A DNA stretch of 26,427 nt from positions 1-26,427 of the IMG/VR virus record IMGVR_UViG_3300035666_000965, one strand, 5' to 3'. This document shows, piece after piece, positions 9,001-16,763 of the stretch. Made by a program: the position numbers and the translations under genes. Under the pieces are notes generated by a model. It saw nothing but the letters and a program-made list of their open reading frames with translations, did not search any database and had not been told where the DNA came from. This DNA is from a virus. Each line of letters begins with the position of its first letter. The stretch's first letter is position 1.

Positions 9001-9171
9001 GCCTACTGCTTGAACAGTAGATAACCACTCTTTAGATGAATGAACTAGAAAGTTGTCATAAGTAGTGTTAGCTAAGGACTGAGTCAGTTTAGAAGAATTA
9101 CTAGTTGCCTGTGCTAACCCTTCTTTTACCGCATTACCTAACTGCAAATTAGCGTTAAAATTTATAGCCAT
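6046..9171 (-). CDS. Large multidomain tail/baseplate protein with beta-rich middle
   Basis: The 1041-residue protein appears to have several parts. Residues 1-120 look helical and Ala/Ser/Lys rich. Residues about 150-355 are made of short alternating Val/Ile/Thr/Ser strands with Asn/Gly turns, including SMLLGSKGTTSVLAQQDIVIAAGQSS, which resemble the intertwined beta helix of phage puncturing spikes. Residues about 440-510 form a Pro/Lys/Ser/Thr linker. The remainder is helical, followed by a C-terminal beta domain (about 925-1041). It lies between the lysozyme/hub genes and the wedge genes, so a spike, central-needle or wedge role is likely. The family is not recognised. A tape measure function was considered, but the beta-rich middle argues against it. 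The start overlaps the 343-residue gene by 10 bases, and AGGA lies four bases before ATG. Confidence 0.7.
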   Translation of the reverse strand: MAINFNANLQLGNAVKEGLAQATSNSSKLTQSLANTTYDNFLVHSSKEWLSTVQAVGSTTVKEAKSTADKLKGDAKELSAVAKAAPNSDVFQGLADSVGTGLQDLMRSSIDIITAQDFTGSINTITSAAVTTISGAIVNVSDVGMINTGPSITNNSNVVVNKTSTSISIADTNYRTNDTEITVTKQKILSAENKHTVATNTISEVSTSSRTTAVTDYQVVSSDVNHYSNNAINVASNSMLLGSKGTTSVLAQQDIVIAAGQSSLVEGTSQAVGDINSQVTPAIGKLLLQSTGSVTTQADGTIAHISDSYGANSNKIGFASIDFASNAVNTTIVSKGQSALIGDSITYTGNRTVGISVNPFGILAGTGVAPLVPLLTELLPPIKINVPSLPEFPFGSLADFLSKCLPNVSAVDTINQVVDTIRQSDTSAKTEVQKQDEHALEAQDRLLISLEDPLVPVPKDLKTDMPISASNSIPTASKGPNKPTPKTSIKPQPVPRAVDKIPSNNKEHTFTAANAVEGAAQLGLLHKVYIDRPEDFYTNKSRPTVSNEVVPSIEAKNNLQSSIKSLSSLQRFEVINFFSKPYRKNIDANYSDFITALALVDISNVDVTTNNSAQVNTFLANAALVKEMRTFLNTKRPTGIGAVLNSIPYTVFPAPKTPPTIGQGIIDVSTQIALQAQNPMVAGHTTENWLQGTDVNVNEHSFTFGDEFGAADQVNINGFTQLLNKHIDGIITAYFPDATVERVLSLTRGIIEGNIKDVGDYANRIAQIVGGDASMYVDYASQVYSVYTDVVKNSNYSSLLSLPYVSELLGPTVTPIAKKVLSLIGKKVQDRDIYDIAGSIFTALTGIGIPLLDELAKLLGCIDSIKSSAPSLQNISNPVLQDIIDYLPRVIQTVPNKNVLNITPDNCGIISELNADEASINIEEIGPQYVTFRLANADLIKNNYKPTPDTNTPVNIYCELFLDRNTNQVLSPYKLYSQFTSNVLEYRVVVRQDDGLYIARINNPNTVLVLETIATGALYQYTALDLGNRLVPYPLDAYVLL

Positions 9172-10193
9172 TTATTCCTATACTGCAAAACAGTAGTACT
9201 AGTTAATTTATTTACTTCTTCTGCTAAGCTACTGTACTTATTATCAAAGTACAGCAAAGAGCAGGCCTTACTTATTAGATCATCTATACGCTTCTCATAC
9301 AATATAAAGTCTATGTGACATAAGTAGTGAGCTCTTCTAATTAAACTAGATGCAAGGACTAGTATTAGTGTATGTAGTCCTCCAGGCCCTATTAAAGAGT
9401 CATTATATGTATACATTGCACGTAGAGGATTTATTACTGTCTCCTCTAGTGGTATCTCTGGTATTACTAATTCCTCTGCCTGTATTGCTAAATAGATGTC
9501 CTGTATGTAGTAGCAGTAATTAATAGATAACGTCTGAAATAAGAACTGTATAGGTGCTTCTACGGGTATCTCATCTAAGAAGTAATTAGCTCCATACTTA
9601 CTAAGTTTGTATTTATTAAATATCTTTAAATGTCTTAGTAAAGTAGCTACTTCGGGTAATTGATTGACTAAATAGCTAATGTAGTCATATATAAAGTCAT
9701 CTTCTACTTGTTCCTCTTTAGTTAAAGCAAGAGATAAAGGCTTATATAAAGAGTCATACAGTTTAAGGAGACATATGCAGCCATAATAACTCTGCTCAGA
9801 AGGAGTTAAGTAGCTTGCATTACGTGCAGTAATAAATGACAAGTAATAACCTAAAGTGCCATAACTAGTTATCCACGTAGCTTCATTATTAAACATGCGA
9901 ATAGAGTGCTGTTCTATAGACAACATCTCTTTAGTACCTATTGACTGAAGTCTTAAGTCTAATAAGTCAGGTTCTATAGTATTAGTAGTGTTCAGCGCTA
10001 TTAGTATCTGTTCTAAATTATACACAAGAGAATAAATACCTATATCTGCTTCTGCTTCACTAAATACGTCAAACAAGTAGGCAATATTGTTGTATGTCTG
10101 ATTAATAGATAGAGCTAAATCAACTATTATCTTTTGTTGTTCTTCAGTTAAGTTCTTTACAGAAATAGGAATGACGTTTATTGATTCATACAT
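9162..10193 (-). CDS. Baseplate-region protein of unknown function
   Basis: The product has 343 residues, looks almost wholly helical and is rich in Leu, Tyr and acidic residues, with many aliphatic heptad-like stretches but no clear transmembrane segment. No catalytic motif was found. It starts two bases after the stop of the 168-residue gene and ends 10 bases inside the 1041-residue gene, so all three probably act together. Its position between the hub/lysozyme genes and the wedge genes suggests a structural baseplate or chaperone role, which is inference from context. The ATG has no Shine-Dalgarno. Confidence 0.68.
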   Translation of the reverse strand: MYESINVIPISVKNLTEEQQKIIVDLALSINQTYNNIAYLFDVFSEAEADIGIYSLVYNLEQILIALNTTNTIEPDLLDLRLQSIGTKEMLSIEQHSIRMFNNEATWITSYGTLGYYLSFITARNASYLTPSEQSYYGCICLLKLYDSLYKPLSLALTKEEQVEDDFIYDYISYLVNQLPEVATLLRHLKIFNKYKLSKYGANYFLDEIPVEAPIQFLFQTLSINYCYYIQDIYLAIQAEELVIPEIPLEETVINPLRAMYTYNDSLIGPGGLHTLILVLASSLIRRAHYLCHIDFILYEKRIDDLISKACSLLYFDNKYSSLAEEVNKLTSTTVLQYRNKWL

Positions 10194-10195
10194 GA

Positions 10196-10702
10196 TTATT
10201 TAAATACGTGTGAGCGTTGATATATAGCAAATACTTCTTCTGCTATGTCACAGCCTAAATACGTGTCAAGTTGCTGCAATGCATTGTAAGTATTAAAGAT
10301 TAAAGTAGTAGGCGGGTATTGTGTCTTCTCTATAGCAAGTAGCTGTGGATTACTTATAGACCAATTGTTTAGTTTAGCTACTAACAGTACTAGCTCGTAA
10401 ACACTATAATCATTCTTACTACAATAATCAGCGTGAGGTAATAGATCCTCTTCTTCTTTAAGTAGTAATGCTTGTGCTACTGCCTTCTTATACGAGCGTA
10501 TATTGCTGCTTATTAGTAGGCATAGAATAGATGCTCTATGATCAAAGTAGACAGTATTGTTTTGATAGTAAGTAGGAGTTAATAAAAAGTTGTATAGCAA
10601 TACCTTATTTAAACTTAGTCCGCATTTACCATAAGCCGTTACTAAGTAGAAGTACTCTTCACTAGTAGACAGACTATATATATCCTTATCTGTATAGTTC
10701 AT
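10196..10702 (-). CDS. Small helical protein of unknown function
   Basis: This 168-residue protein is not recognised. It is Leu, Tyr and Ser rich and mostly predicted helical, with hydrophobic segments (such as ASILCLLISSN) too short and interrupted for confident membrane spans. Like the next gene's product it lacks visible motifs. The gene starts five bases after the lysozyme/M23 gene and ends two bases before the 343-residue gene. It may be a baseplate component or a chaperone of its neighbours. The leader is AT-rich without a Shine-Dalgarno. Confidence 0.65.
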   Translation of the reverse strand: MNYTDKDIYSLSTSEEYFYLVTAYGKCGLSLNKVLLYNFLLTPTYYQNNTVYFDHRASILCLLISSNIRSYKKAVAQALLLKEEEDLLPHADYCSKNDYSVYELVLLVAKLNNWSISNPQLLAIEKTQYPPTTLIFNTYNALQQLDTYLGCDIAEEVFAIYQRSHVFK

Positions 10703-10707
10703 GTTAT

Positions 10708-11856
10708 TTATCTAAATCTCAAACACTGTTCAGGATCAATAAAGTCTCCATTAATCTTTATTTCAAAGTGCAAATGAGGGCCCGTACTATATCCCGTATT
10801 GCCCATATCTCCAATACGCTGACCTACTACTACCTGTTGGCCTACTGAGCAGAATATAGCTTCTAGATGATTATAGGTAGTAAGAATACCTTCTGGACTA
10901 GTTATTACCACTCTATTACCATAGCCTCCATCATTCCAACCCGCCTCATTGACTACTCCATTACTACTAGCAAATATGGGAGTTCCTACATTATTAGCTA
11001 TGTCTACACCATTATGCATACGCTCATTTCTCCAACCAAAGCCACTAGTAAACGTTCCTTGAGTAGGCAGTCTTAAACTAGAACACATAGCAAATCCCTG
11101 TGCCAGCATTGCAAACTTGGCACCTTTAGCTACTAAGGTACTGTTAGCTACTCCTGCTCCATTAGTACTACTTCCTGTCACTGGTCTAACTATGTTAGAT
11201 ATTTTGCAACCTGGATTAGTTATCTGATAATTAGCTCTATACAGATCAACCGCACTAATAGCGGCACAGGTAATATCTGCCTGTAATGCTAGATCTAAAT
11301 CCAATGCAGTAGCAGGAGCAGTACGTAATCCTTGACCTAGTCCACTAAGAGCACTAAGAGAGACGGCAGGTCCTTCAGGTAAAGGAACGCCCTTTAGTGA
11401 GTCAACTAACTTACAAAAGCTTTCTGCGGTATACTTACTGCCCTGATTCTTATATCTAAAACCAGAAGAACTATTAGGCATTGCTGCCCACTCCAGAGAA
11501 TTACTATCTAACGTTGCTAGACAGTTACCTGCTATAACGTCATTTAGTGTACCTCTAAGAGTATCCATTCTATATAAAGCAGCAATATCCTGATCTCTAG
11601 GATTGCGTATATCTAAAGGACCTAAGCCTTGCTGTATCTCTTTCCATGTACTTGGCATAAACTGATAACGACCAAACGCAGCACTAGTTCCTCCTTGAAA
11701 AATAGTATTAGGATGAGCAGCGCTTGTAGGCACATGCACGTAGCCCCCATTAGCCGTATAGTAAGTGGGAGCCTCTATCTGACTAATTGCATTTAAATAG
11801 GCAACAACATTAGTATTACTTAATAACTGTAAATAGTAATTCTTGTCTTTAGCCAT
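10708..11856 (-). CDS. Tail-associated bifunctional lysozyme and M23 endopeptidase
   Basis: The 382-residue enzyme carries two peptidoglycan-cutting domains. Residues about 12-155 resemble lambda-type phage muramidases or transglycosylases (COG4678-like): ISQIEA with the likely catalytic Glu28, an NGGY loop, and FGRYQFMPSTW at 61-71. A linker (about 156-260) follows. Residues about 265-378 form a lysostaphin-like M23 metallopeptidase with zinc ligands H281 and D285 (in MHNGVDIA) and H363 (in HLHFE), plus the catalytic His residues H330 and H361, so the site looks intact. Known family chemistry is cleavage of the glycan strand and of peptide cross-bridges. Between the spike/amidase genes and baseplate genes, it most likely acts at the tail tip during DNA entry; no holin is nearby and no signal peptide is seen. 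A partial GAG element precedes the ATG. Confidence 0.9.
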   Translation of the reverse strand: MAKDKNYYLQLLSNTNVVAYLNAISQIEAPTYYTANGGYVHVPTSAAHPNTIFQGGTSAAFGRYQFMPSTWKEIQQGLGPLDIRNPRDQDIAALYRMDTLRGTLNDVIAGNCLATLDSNSLEWAAMPNSSSGFRYKNQGSKYTAESFCKLVDSLKGVPLPEGPAVSLSALSGLGQGLRTAPATALDLDLALQADITCAAISAVDLYRANYQITNPGCKISNIVRPVTGSSTNGAGVANSTLVAKGAKFAMLAQGFAMCSSLRLPTQGTFTSGFGWRNERMHNGVDIANNVGTPIFASSNGVVNEAGWNDGGYGNRVVITSPEGILTTYNHLEAIFCSVGQQVVVGQRIGDMGNTGYSTGPHLHFEIKINGDFIDPEQCLRFR

Positions 11857-11858
11857 AA

Positions 11859-12272
11859 CTACTCTAATCCTGTATATATAGTTTTGTTGGGTAGGAACTT
11901 GTTATATGCTCTAAATAACTCAACTCTGTCTAGCTTCTTTAAATCACTAGAACTAGATAGATCTGCGTGCGTATAAACCTTATCCAGGGCTATATCTAAT
12001 TGAGATAACAGATATGCAAGCGTCATGTATTGAGCAGAATTAAGGGATCCATCAATAGACTCTAGGCATATTTGATAGGAGCTGGCATCTACATTAGATA
12101 TACCTTTTAATTCGCAGTTACCACAGGCTACCGCAGCTCTATTAGCAGGAACTAAGTATGTAAGAGCGCCATTGGTACTAATGAATGCGTGATAGCTATA
12201 GCTAGCAGTCTGTATAGTACTGAGAAATACGTCAGAGCTTTCTTCTGTCTGATGTAATACAACAATAAACAT
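11859..12272 (-). CDS. N-acetylmuramoyl-L-alanine amidase (Amidase_2-like)
   Basis: The 137-residue protein matches the compact Amidase_2/PGRP fold, which cuts the bond between MurNAc and L-alanine using zinc. The likely ligands are H7 in the first strand (VVLHQTEES), H102 (YTHADL) and D115 (KKLDR), in the order seen in AmpD-like enzymes, with K112/K113 at the place of the conserved Lys. The strand YHAFISTNGALTYLVP (27-42) corresponds to the usual HY.i..dG.iyqlv region and CLESID (69-74) to the siGIElv strand. It is slightly shorter than typical, with no cell-wall-binding domain. It follows the OB-fold gene directly, without any gap, and precedes the lysozyme/M23 gene by two bases, so a virion-associated role in envelope penetration is more likely than final host lysis. 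That last point is inference. Confidence 0.83.
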   Translation of the reverse strand: MFIVVLHQTEESSDVFLSTIQTASYSYHAFISTNGALTYLVPANRAAVACGNCELKGISNVDASSYQICLESIDGSLNSAQYMTLAYLLSQLDIALDKVYTHADLSSSSDLKKLDRVELFRAYNKFLPNKTIYTGLE

Positions 12273-13448
12273 TTACTTATTAATACTCCTCTTATAGTCT
12301 ACGTATCTACTGTCTCCCAATATCTTATCAACTAACGACTGATTAACTTGCGTTGCTTCTGGTAAGTCATAATAGATATACATTAGTCTAATTGCCGTAT
12401 CCTCTTGTTGCTTTGGCAGTCTATTATTCCACTGCAAATAACTAATGAAGGCAAGTACCTCTTCTCTAGTTAGAGTAAGTCTTGGCTTAGAGTTAGTAAC
12501 AGGGAGCCGCAACTCTTTAGGTTTATATGCAGATGAAGTAGGCGCTGCTTCTTTTTTAGTATCTAGAGACTTTACTGCCTGCTTCTGTGCAAAAGAAGTC
12601 TTATTACACTGCTTAGCCGTCTTTAATGCTAATTCATGTATCTTCCTATGCTGCGCAGCTCTGTATTGTGCGTCAATAAGACTATTACTATTACGTGGAT
12701 AACTAGTAATCTTTGACAGTTTATTTACAGCATCTAGTGCAACTGCAGCAACTCTAGTAGCCTTAGTACACTTATCCTCTTTATCTGCTAATGCGATTTG
12801 ATAGTAGCTGCCATTTACATAGTCATACTTTATTCCTCTGTAATAACTGCCCTTATCACCTAAGCCCGTATCTATATCAATACCTGTAGGAAGTGCCTGT
12901 TCTCTTACTAGATCAGCTCTATTTGTACTAGAAGTTAATAAGTCTGTAAGTCTATACGCATCCGTATCCAGTTGAGTAGAAGTAACAGTTACTCTATTAG
13001 CAGAAGGATTCTGTACTCTATCAGGAGATAGTATTGGCTGAGGCGCATAAGTATTGTCTTCCTGTAACTGTCTAAATTTAGTTCTCTCAGTATTGGCGCC
13101 CATCAACTTATCCATATTACCTGGAAGAGATACTGCGCCTAGAATAACTATATGATCTAAGTGATTGTATAGACAACTAACAATCACCGCATCTCCTACC
13201 TTATAAGTGGCGTATTCTCCTACTCCATTACCAGTAAAAGAAGAAGTAATAGGTATACAGCCCGTAGCAATATGACCATTTGTATTATGTATTAGTACGT
13301 CATATCGTTGTATTAGATGACTTTGGTATTCTCCATCTGAAGTTAAATTAACAATTTCTCCTAAAGATAGCCATGTATTGTCTAATGCCTGCATACCTCT
13401 AGCATTAGTAAAGAAGCCATTAGGATTGTAGAGTGGATTGTCTAGCAT
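12273..13448 (-). CDS. OB-fold baseplate spike-base protein (gp5/gpV-like N-terminal domain)
   Basis: Of 391 residues, about 30-108 form a five-strand pattern with a loop KVGDAVIVSCL (83-93) and end in VILGAVSL (101-108). This matches the OB-fold domain of T4 gp5, P2 gpV and VgrG-like spikes, in which the p.vGd.V.V.f segment and final ..ilG.l strand are diagnostic. The remainder is different: no beta-helix repeats, but a basic helical segment (about 235-310) and a C-terminal helical part. Gene order after the hub gene fits a hub-spike complex. An AGGAG at 13454-13458, five bases before the ATG and overlapping the hub stop codon, gives this gene one of the best ribosome sites in the window. 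The spike needle may be supplied by another protein. Confidence 0.72.
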   Translation of the reverse strand: MLDNPLYNPNGFFTNARGMQALDNTWLSLGEIVNLTSDGEYQSHLIQRYDVLIHNTNGHIATGCIPITSSFTGNGVGEYATYKVGDAVIVSCLYNHLDHIVILGAVSLPGNMDKLMGANTERTKFRQLQEDNTYAPQPILSPDRVQNPSANRVTVTSTQLDTDAYRLTDLLTSSTNRADLVREQALPTGIDIDTGLGDKGSYYRGIKYDYVNGSYYQIALADKEDKCTKATRVAAVALDAVNKLSKITSYPRNSNSLIDAQYRAAQHRKIHELALKTAKQCNKTSFAQKQAVKSLDTKKEAAPTSSAYKPKELRLPVTNSKPRLTLTREEVLAFISYLQWNNRLPKQQEDTAIRLMYIYYDLPEATQVNQSLVDKILGDSRYVDYKRSINK

Positions 13449-13453
13449 ATATG

Positions 13454-13458
13454 CTCCT
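13454..13458 (-). promoter_or_regulatory. Ribosome binding site of the OB-fold spike gene
   Basis: AGGAG on the minus strand lies five bases before the ATG at 13446-13448 and overlaps the first two bases of the hub stop codon. Ribosomes terminating on the hub gene would be placed to restart here, suggesting coupled translation of hub and spike. Confidence 0.6.
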
Positions 13459-15901
13459 ATAGTATGTCTGCAATAGCAACTATCTTTGTGGTGTAACCTG
13501 CGTCAGCTCCTGTAGCCTTTAAAGAGTGAGTAATATTTCTTACCTTGTACATAGGAAATATCTTCTGCGTATCATCAGAATACACGCCCGTTGCAGTTCT
13601 AATCTTATTAATGACGGCACTGAGATCTGCAATCTTAGCCTTACTGCCCTCTTGAGATCTCTTATTCTTCTTTATACCATCTACCTCTTGATATAAGGTA
13701 CCTAACACTGATTGAGAGGTTGCGTCTTTGCTGTAGGTAAACACATCCTTACTATGCAGAACCGTGTTATAGATTCTTATAGCTTCTCCTGGGCACATAC
13801 TAGCGTCTCCCAATATTCTCAACATAACAGTTAAGTTGTCCTTAGCCATAATAGAGGCGCTAGTAAGAGCTAATGCTTGTGCTGCTCCCTCCTTATTATC
13901 CAAGTTGTACTTAGGATCTTTAATCTTAGGATCACTAATGATGTGCTGCTTTACTGGTACGTTTTTATATTGATGAGCGTAAGAAGTAATATCTACAATA
14001 GATACAAGATCAGTAAGAGAAGCGTTAGTGGGATTATTAAAATCTGCACTAGCAATAGTAAATCTATTAAAGGAGCCAATAGTGCTCTCTTGTACACGTA
14101 TATCCTTAATAAGATTTCTATATGCTACAGGAATACCGTCTATACAGTTAAAGAAGAAGTAAGTCCTGTTACCTCTTTCTGGATCTTCTAGTCCCGTAAC
14201 ATCTAGTACTCTAGGACCAAATATAAAGTGTCCATTGACGTGAGAGCAGTAAAAGTCAATAGGCATTACCTCAGTTACCTGTAAATATGTAAGTATTTCA
14301 AATGGACTCTTATTAATAATCTGCATAGTTGTCTGTCCAGTGCCAGATACTAATGGAGGCTGTAGCGTCCATATGTGGAACAGGGGATCATATTTAGACT
14401 TGGCAGGATTAATAACGTCTGTTGGTAAGAATGCATTTGCTTGTATCCATGCATTAGGATCTTCTATAGCATTGCTAAACTTAATACGCTCTTTAGCTAA
14501 AGCACTTAGATTCTCATCTATTCTCTTTACCTGATCAGTAATTCTATTACACCTGTCAATTAGAGTATTGTTATCTCCCTTAAACTTAATAGCCTTACCA
14601 TCTGCTCCTACCGTTGTACTGCCTGGGGTACATACAGTGTCGTATAGAGACACTATATTACCTACATCTAATCCATAGCGCCACATCATACCTGCAGCAC
14701 TATTAAGGCTATTGTCCAGATATATGCCACCATTAGCCGCTTTATATACCGCCTCAATAGTCTTATGTCTTAATCCTTCAAATGCTCCTCTTTCTTTACT
14801 GTCTTGATTAATAAAAGGCAAAGTAATAAGCTTTGTATCTGCCAATATTCTACTTCTATCACGCAGATTATAGATTATCTGTACAGAGTTAGCACTTCCT
14901 ATAAATTCTATAGTGTCTATAAAGCCCCAAAAGATAGGGGCTAGTGGTTTGTTTGCTGTTATCTCTTTTACCTTAGTAGTAGTATTAGATAACTCATCAC
15001 GTAGCTTCTTTATGTCTGCATTATAAGTATTTATTTCTTGATAAAATCTAGTAATGTCCTTCTCCTTTTTTTGTTTGCTTTCAGAGGAGCCCTGAGCGTC
15101 TCTAATATACTTTCTTCTATCTTCTATGCACTTTTCAAGCTGTTTTATACGATTAGCCTTAGTATCCTGCTCTGCTTTAGATAAGGTACTAGCGTCTACA
15201 AAGTCTCTATATTTAAATGAGTAAGGGTAATTATCCAAATCTTCTAAGGCCACAGTACTGTCTGTCTTATAGCCCGCATATATACGCACTTCATCATCAG
15301 TAGCTAAAGGTCTAGTTATTACTTTATTAGAACTATCAACAGTATTCTGTACTATTGGCAGAGGAGGTATATTACCCTTACTATCCAATTGACAGGTAAT
15401 AATAAGCTTAGCTTTGCACACGGGCCAATCTCTAGATATTTCTACTTCTGCTTCTCTAAGGAACCACACCTGTGGATTAGATGTAGGACATATCTGTACA
15501 TTAGAATAAAGCAGTATTTCTTTATCTACTGCAGCAGGAACAGTAATAGTATTAGCTAAGCTAGCTCTTGCTAAAGCTCTGAGGTCTGCAAGCTCTTTTC
15601 TATATTCATTAATCTCTGTCTGTACGTCTTCAGCTCTATCCCTAGAACTTGTTAAAGCTAATAAATTAACTTTAATAGTTTTTACTAATCTGGTTTCTTC
15701 CTGTTGTTGATTGTACTGATCTGCTGTAGTATAAACGCCCGCATACACTAATGGTTTATCTTCTTCATTAATAGCTTTACTGGCTGTTTTATTAGGAGCT
15801 TCCTGTATTAATCTCTGTGTTTTATTGTTAGTTACGTACGTAACTGCAAAGCAGGGAATAGATTCTTGTTCTGTATAATATTTAGCCATAAGGTATTGCA
15901 T
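13457..15901 (-). CDS. Baseplate hub protein with coiled-coil insertions (gp27/gpD-like)
   Basis: This 814-residue protein has hub-like strands DEVRIYAGYKTD (203-214) and IFWGFIDTIEF (323-333), matching the consecutive d.v.iy.G and .v..G.id.i patterns of tail hub proteins (T4 gp27, P2 gpD and Mu gp44 types), followed by IIYNLRDRSRIL (342-353). Between these two strands lies an inserted Lys/Glu/Arg-rich segment (about 238-316) that looks like a coiled coil. A second lies at 62-116 and weaker ones near 450-486 and 735-770. The start may be ATG at 15899-15901 or the in-frame ATG four codons later (MAKYY); neither has a Shine-Dalgarno. The gene is preceded immediately by a terminator-like hairpin and followed by the OB-fold spike gene, the usual hub-spike order. 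Confidence 0.75.
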   Translation of the reverse strand: MQYLMAKYYTEQESIPCFAVTYVTNNKTQRLIQEAPNKTASKAINEEDKPLVYAGVYTTADQYNQQQEETRLVKTIKVNLLALTSSRDRAEDVQTEINEYRKELADLRALARASLANTITVPAAVDKEILLYSNVQICPTSNPQVWFLREAEVEISRDWPVCKAKLIITCQLDSKGNIPPLPIVQNTVDSSNKVITRPLATDDEVRIYAGYKTDSTVALEDLDNYPYSFKYRDFVDASTLSKAEQDTKANRIKQLEKCIEDRRKYIRDAQGSSESKQKKEKDITRFYQEINTYNADIKKLRDELSNTTTKVKEITANKPLAPIFWGFIDTIEFIGSANSVQIIYNLRDRSRILADTKLITLPFINQDSKERGAFEGLRHKTIEAVYKAANGGIYLDNSLNSAAGMMWRYGLDVGNIVSLYDTVCTPGSTTVGADGKAIKFKGDNNTLIDRCNRITDQVKRIDENLSALAKERIKFSNAIEDPNAWIQANAFLPTDVINPAKSKYDPLFHIWTLQPPLVSGTGQTTMQIINKSPFEILTYLQVTEVMPIDFYCSHVNGHFIFGPRVLDVTGLEDPERGNRTYFFFNCIDGIPVAYRNLIKDIRVQESTIGSFNRFTIASADFNNPTNASLTDLVSIVDITSYAHQYKNVPVKQHIISDPKIKDPKYNLDNKEGAAQALALTSASIMAKDNLTVMLRILGDASMCPGEAIRIYNTVLHSKDVFTYSKDATSQSVLGTLYQEVDGIKKNKRSQEGSKAKIADLSAVINKIRTATGVYSDDTQKIFPMYKVRNITHSLKATGADAGYTTKIVAIADIL

Positions 15902-15905
15902 TAGT

Positions 15906-15939
15906 AAAAAGCAGGTCGTATATAAGTACTACCTGCTTT
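15906..15939 (-). terminator. Hairpin with U-tract abutting the hub start codon
   Basis: Between the tail tube and hub genes the minus strand carries AAAGCAGGT and its exact complement ACCTGCTTT, a 9-bp stem, with three further inner pairs after a mismatch. The right arm runs directly into TTTTT, as in an intrinsic terminator. The T-run ends only four bases before the hub ATG. It could therefore end most transcripts after the abundant tube gene, attenuate hub expression, or fold over the hub translation start. The hairpin is seen; the function is inferred. Confidence 0.65.
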
Positions 15940-15963
15940 AATGTTTATTTATGTGAGTATTTA

Positions 15964-16740
15964 TTAAGTATAAGGAAAGTCGATATTAGGAGTCTGAGCA
16001 CCACCCGCCTTAAATGGTCCTGTTGGCTTTCTATTGTAAGAAGAGCCATTAAAGTTAGTTCTAAAGTTCTGTAGACTCTCAGGAATAAATCTTAGACCTT
16101 CAGCTACTCCTTCCCAGCGTTGAGCTACTACTCTTCTACCCGGCATAATACCAATAGAGAGAGAGTCAATCTTACAGCGCTGTAACTCATATCTGCCTTG
16201 AACAATTGGTACGGCTTTTTGTTGACCATATGCAACACTGCCTCCATTAAGTCCTTTTAGTTGATTCTTAACAAAGCTTTGATTGTCGCCACCAACTAAC
16301 TGATTAAATACGGTACCACCAGTTCTGTAGATAATCTGCTCATTGCTTTTACCACCCCCATCACTAATACCTCTATAAGTCTCTGCTAATTCATTAGCAT
16401 TAGCATCAAAGGTAAGCTGAAATCTAGGAGATCTAGTAACAAGCTGTTCTCTTGTCATTTGCTGTACACCAAACGTTCTTTGTAAGAAGTTGAGATCTAC
16501 TAGACCCTGTTCAACTACAAATGCAATCTGGACTTCACCATCTAGATATACGGGGAATCTAGTCCCTAAAGGCAAATAAGTCTCAGTACTATTTCTAATA
16601 GTTAGAGTAATAGATTGAAAGTCTCCAAAGAGAGCTAATTGACCCGTAACACTATCTTGCATCCATGCAGCAATATCAAAACCGGCAATTGGATCAAGAA
16701 TAGTATTATTTACTGGCGCTTTATAAATGTCTAAAGGCAT
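15964..16740 (-). CDS. Tail tube protein
   Basis: The 258-residue protein directly follows the sheath gene, the standard place of the tail tube gene in contractile phages. It begins MPLDIYKAPVNN and has the Gly- and beta-rich, charge-balanced composition of tube monomers, with strands GDFQSITLTIRNSTETYLPLG, the region TRFPVYLDGEVQIAFVVEQGLVDL, and LSIGIMPGRRVVAQRWEGVAEGL near residues 195-217. The pattern GRRVVAQRWEGVAEG is typical of the T4 gp19-type tube family where the protomer strand packs around the lumen. The last 30 residues are an extended Pro/Gly/Asn tail. After its stop come 62 bases with a terminator-like hairpin, consistent with high expression of head and tail shaft genes. No Shine-Dalgarno; the leader is AT-rich. 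Confidence 0.8.
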   Translation of the reverse strand: MPLDIYKAPVNNTILDPIAGFDIAAWMQDSVTGQLALFGDFQSITLTIRNSTETYLPLGTRFPVYLDGEVQIAFVVEQGLVDLNFLQRTFGVQQMTREQLVTRSPRFQLTFDANANELAETYRGISDGGGKSNEQIIYRTGGTVFNQLVGGDNQSFVKNQLKGLNGGSVAYGQQKAVPIVQGRYELQRCKIDSLSIGIMPGRRVVAQRWEGVAEGLRFIPESLQNFRTNFNGSSYNRKPTGPFKAGGAQTPNIDFPYT

Positions 16741-16763
16741 ATTATTTGTATTATGTATTTGTA

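Noticed and set aside
14923-14942. AGCCCC and GGGGCT inverted repeat with an 8-base loop
   Set aside because: The stem has only six pairs, lies inside the hub gene, and has no real T-run; likely chance.
15830-15845. Perfect 16-bp palindrome AGTTACGTACGTAACT
   Set aside because: A 16-bp even palindrome is expected about 0.4 times by chance in a window of this size, and it codes for V-T-Y-V-T in the hub gene.
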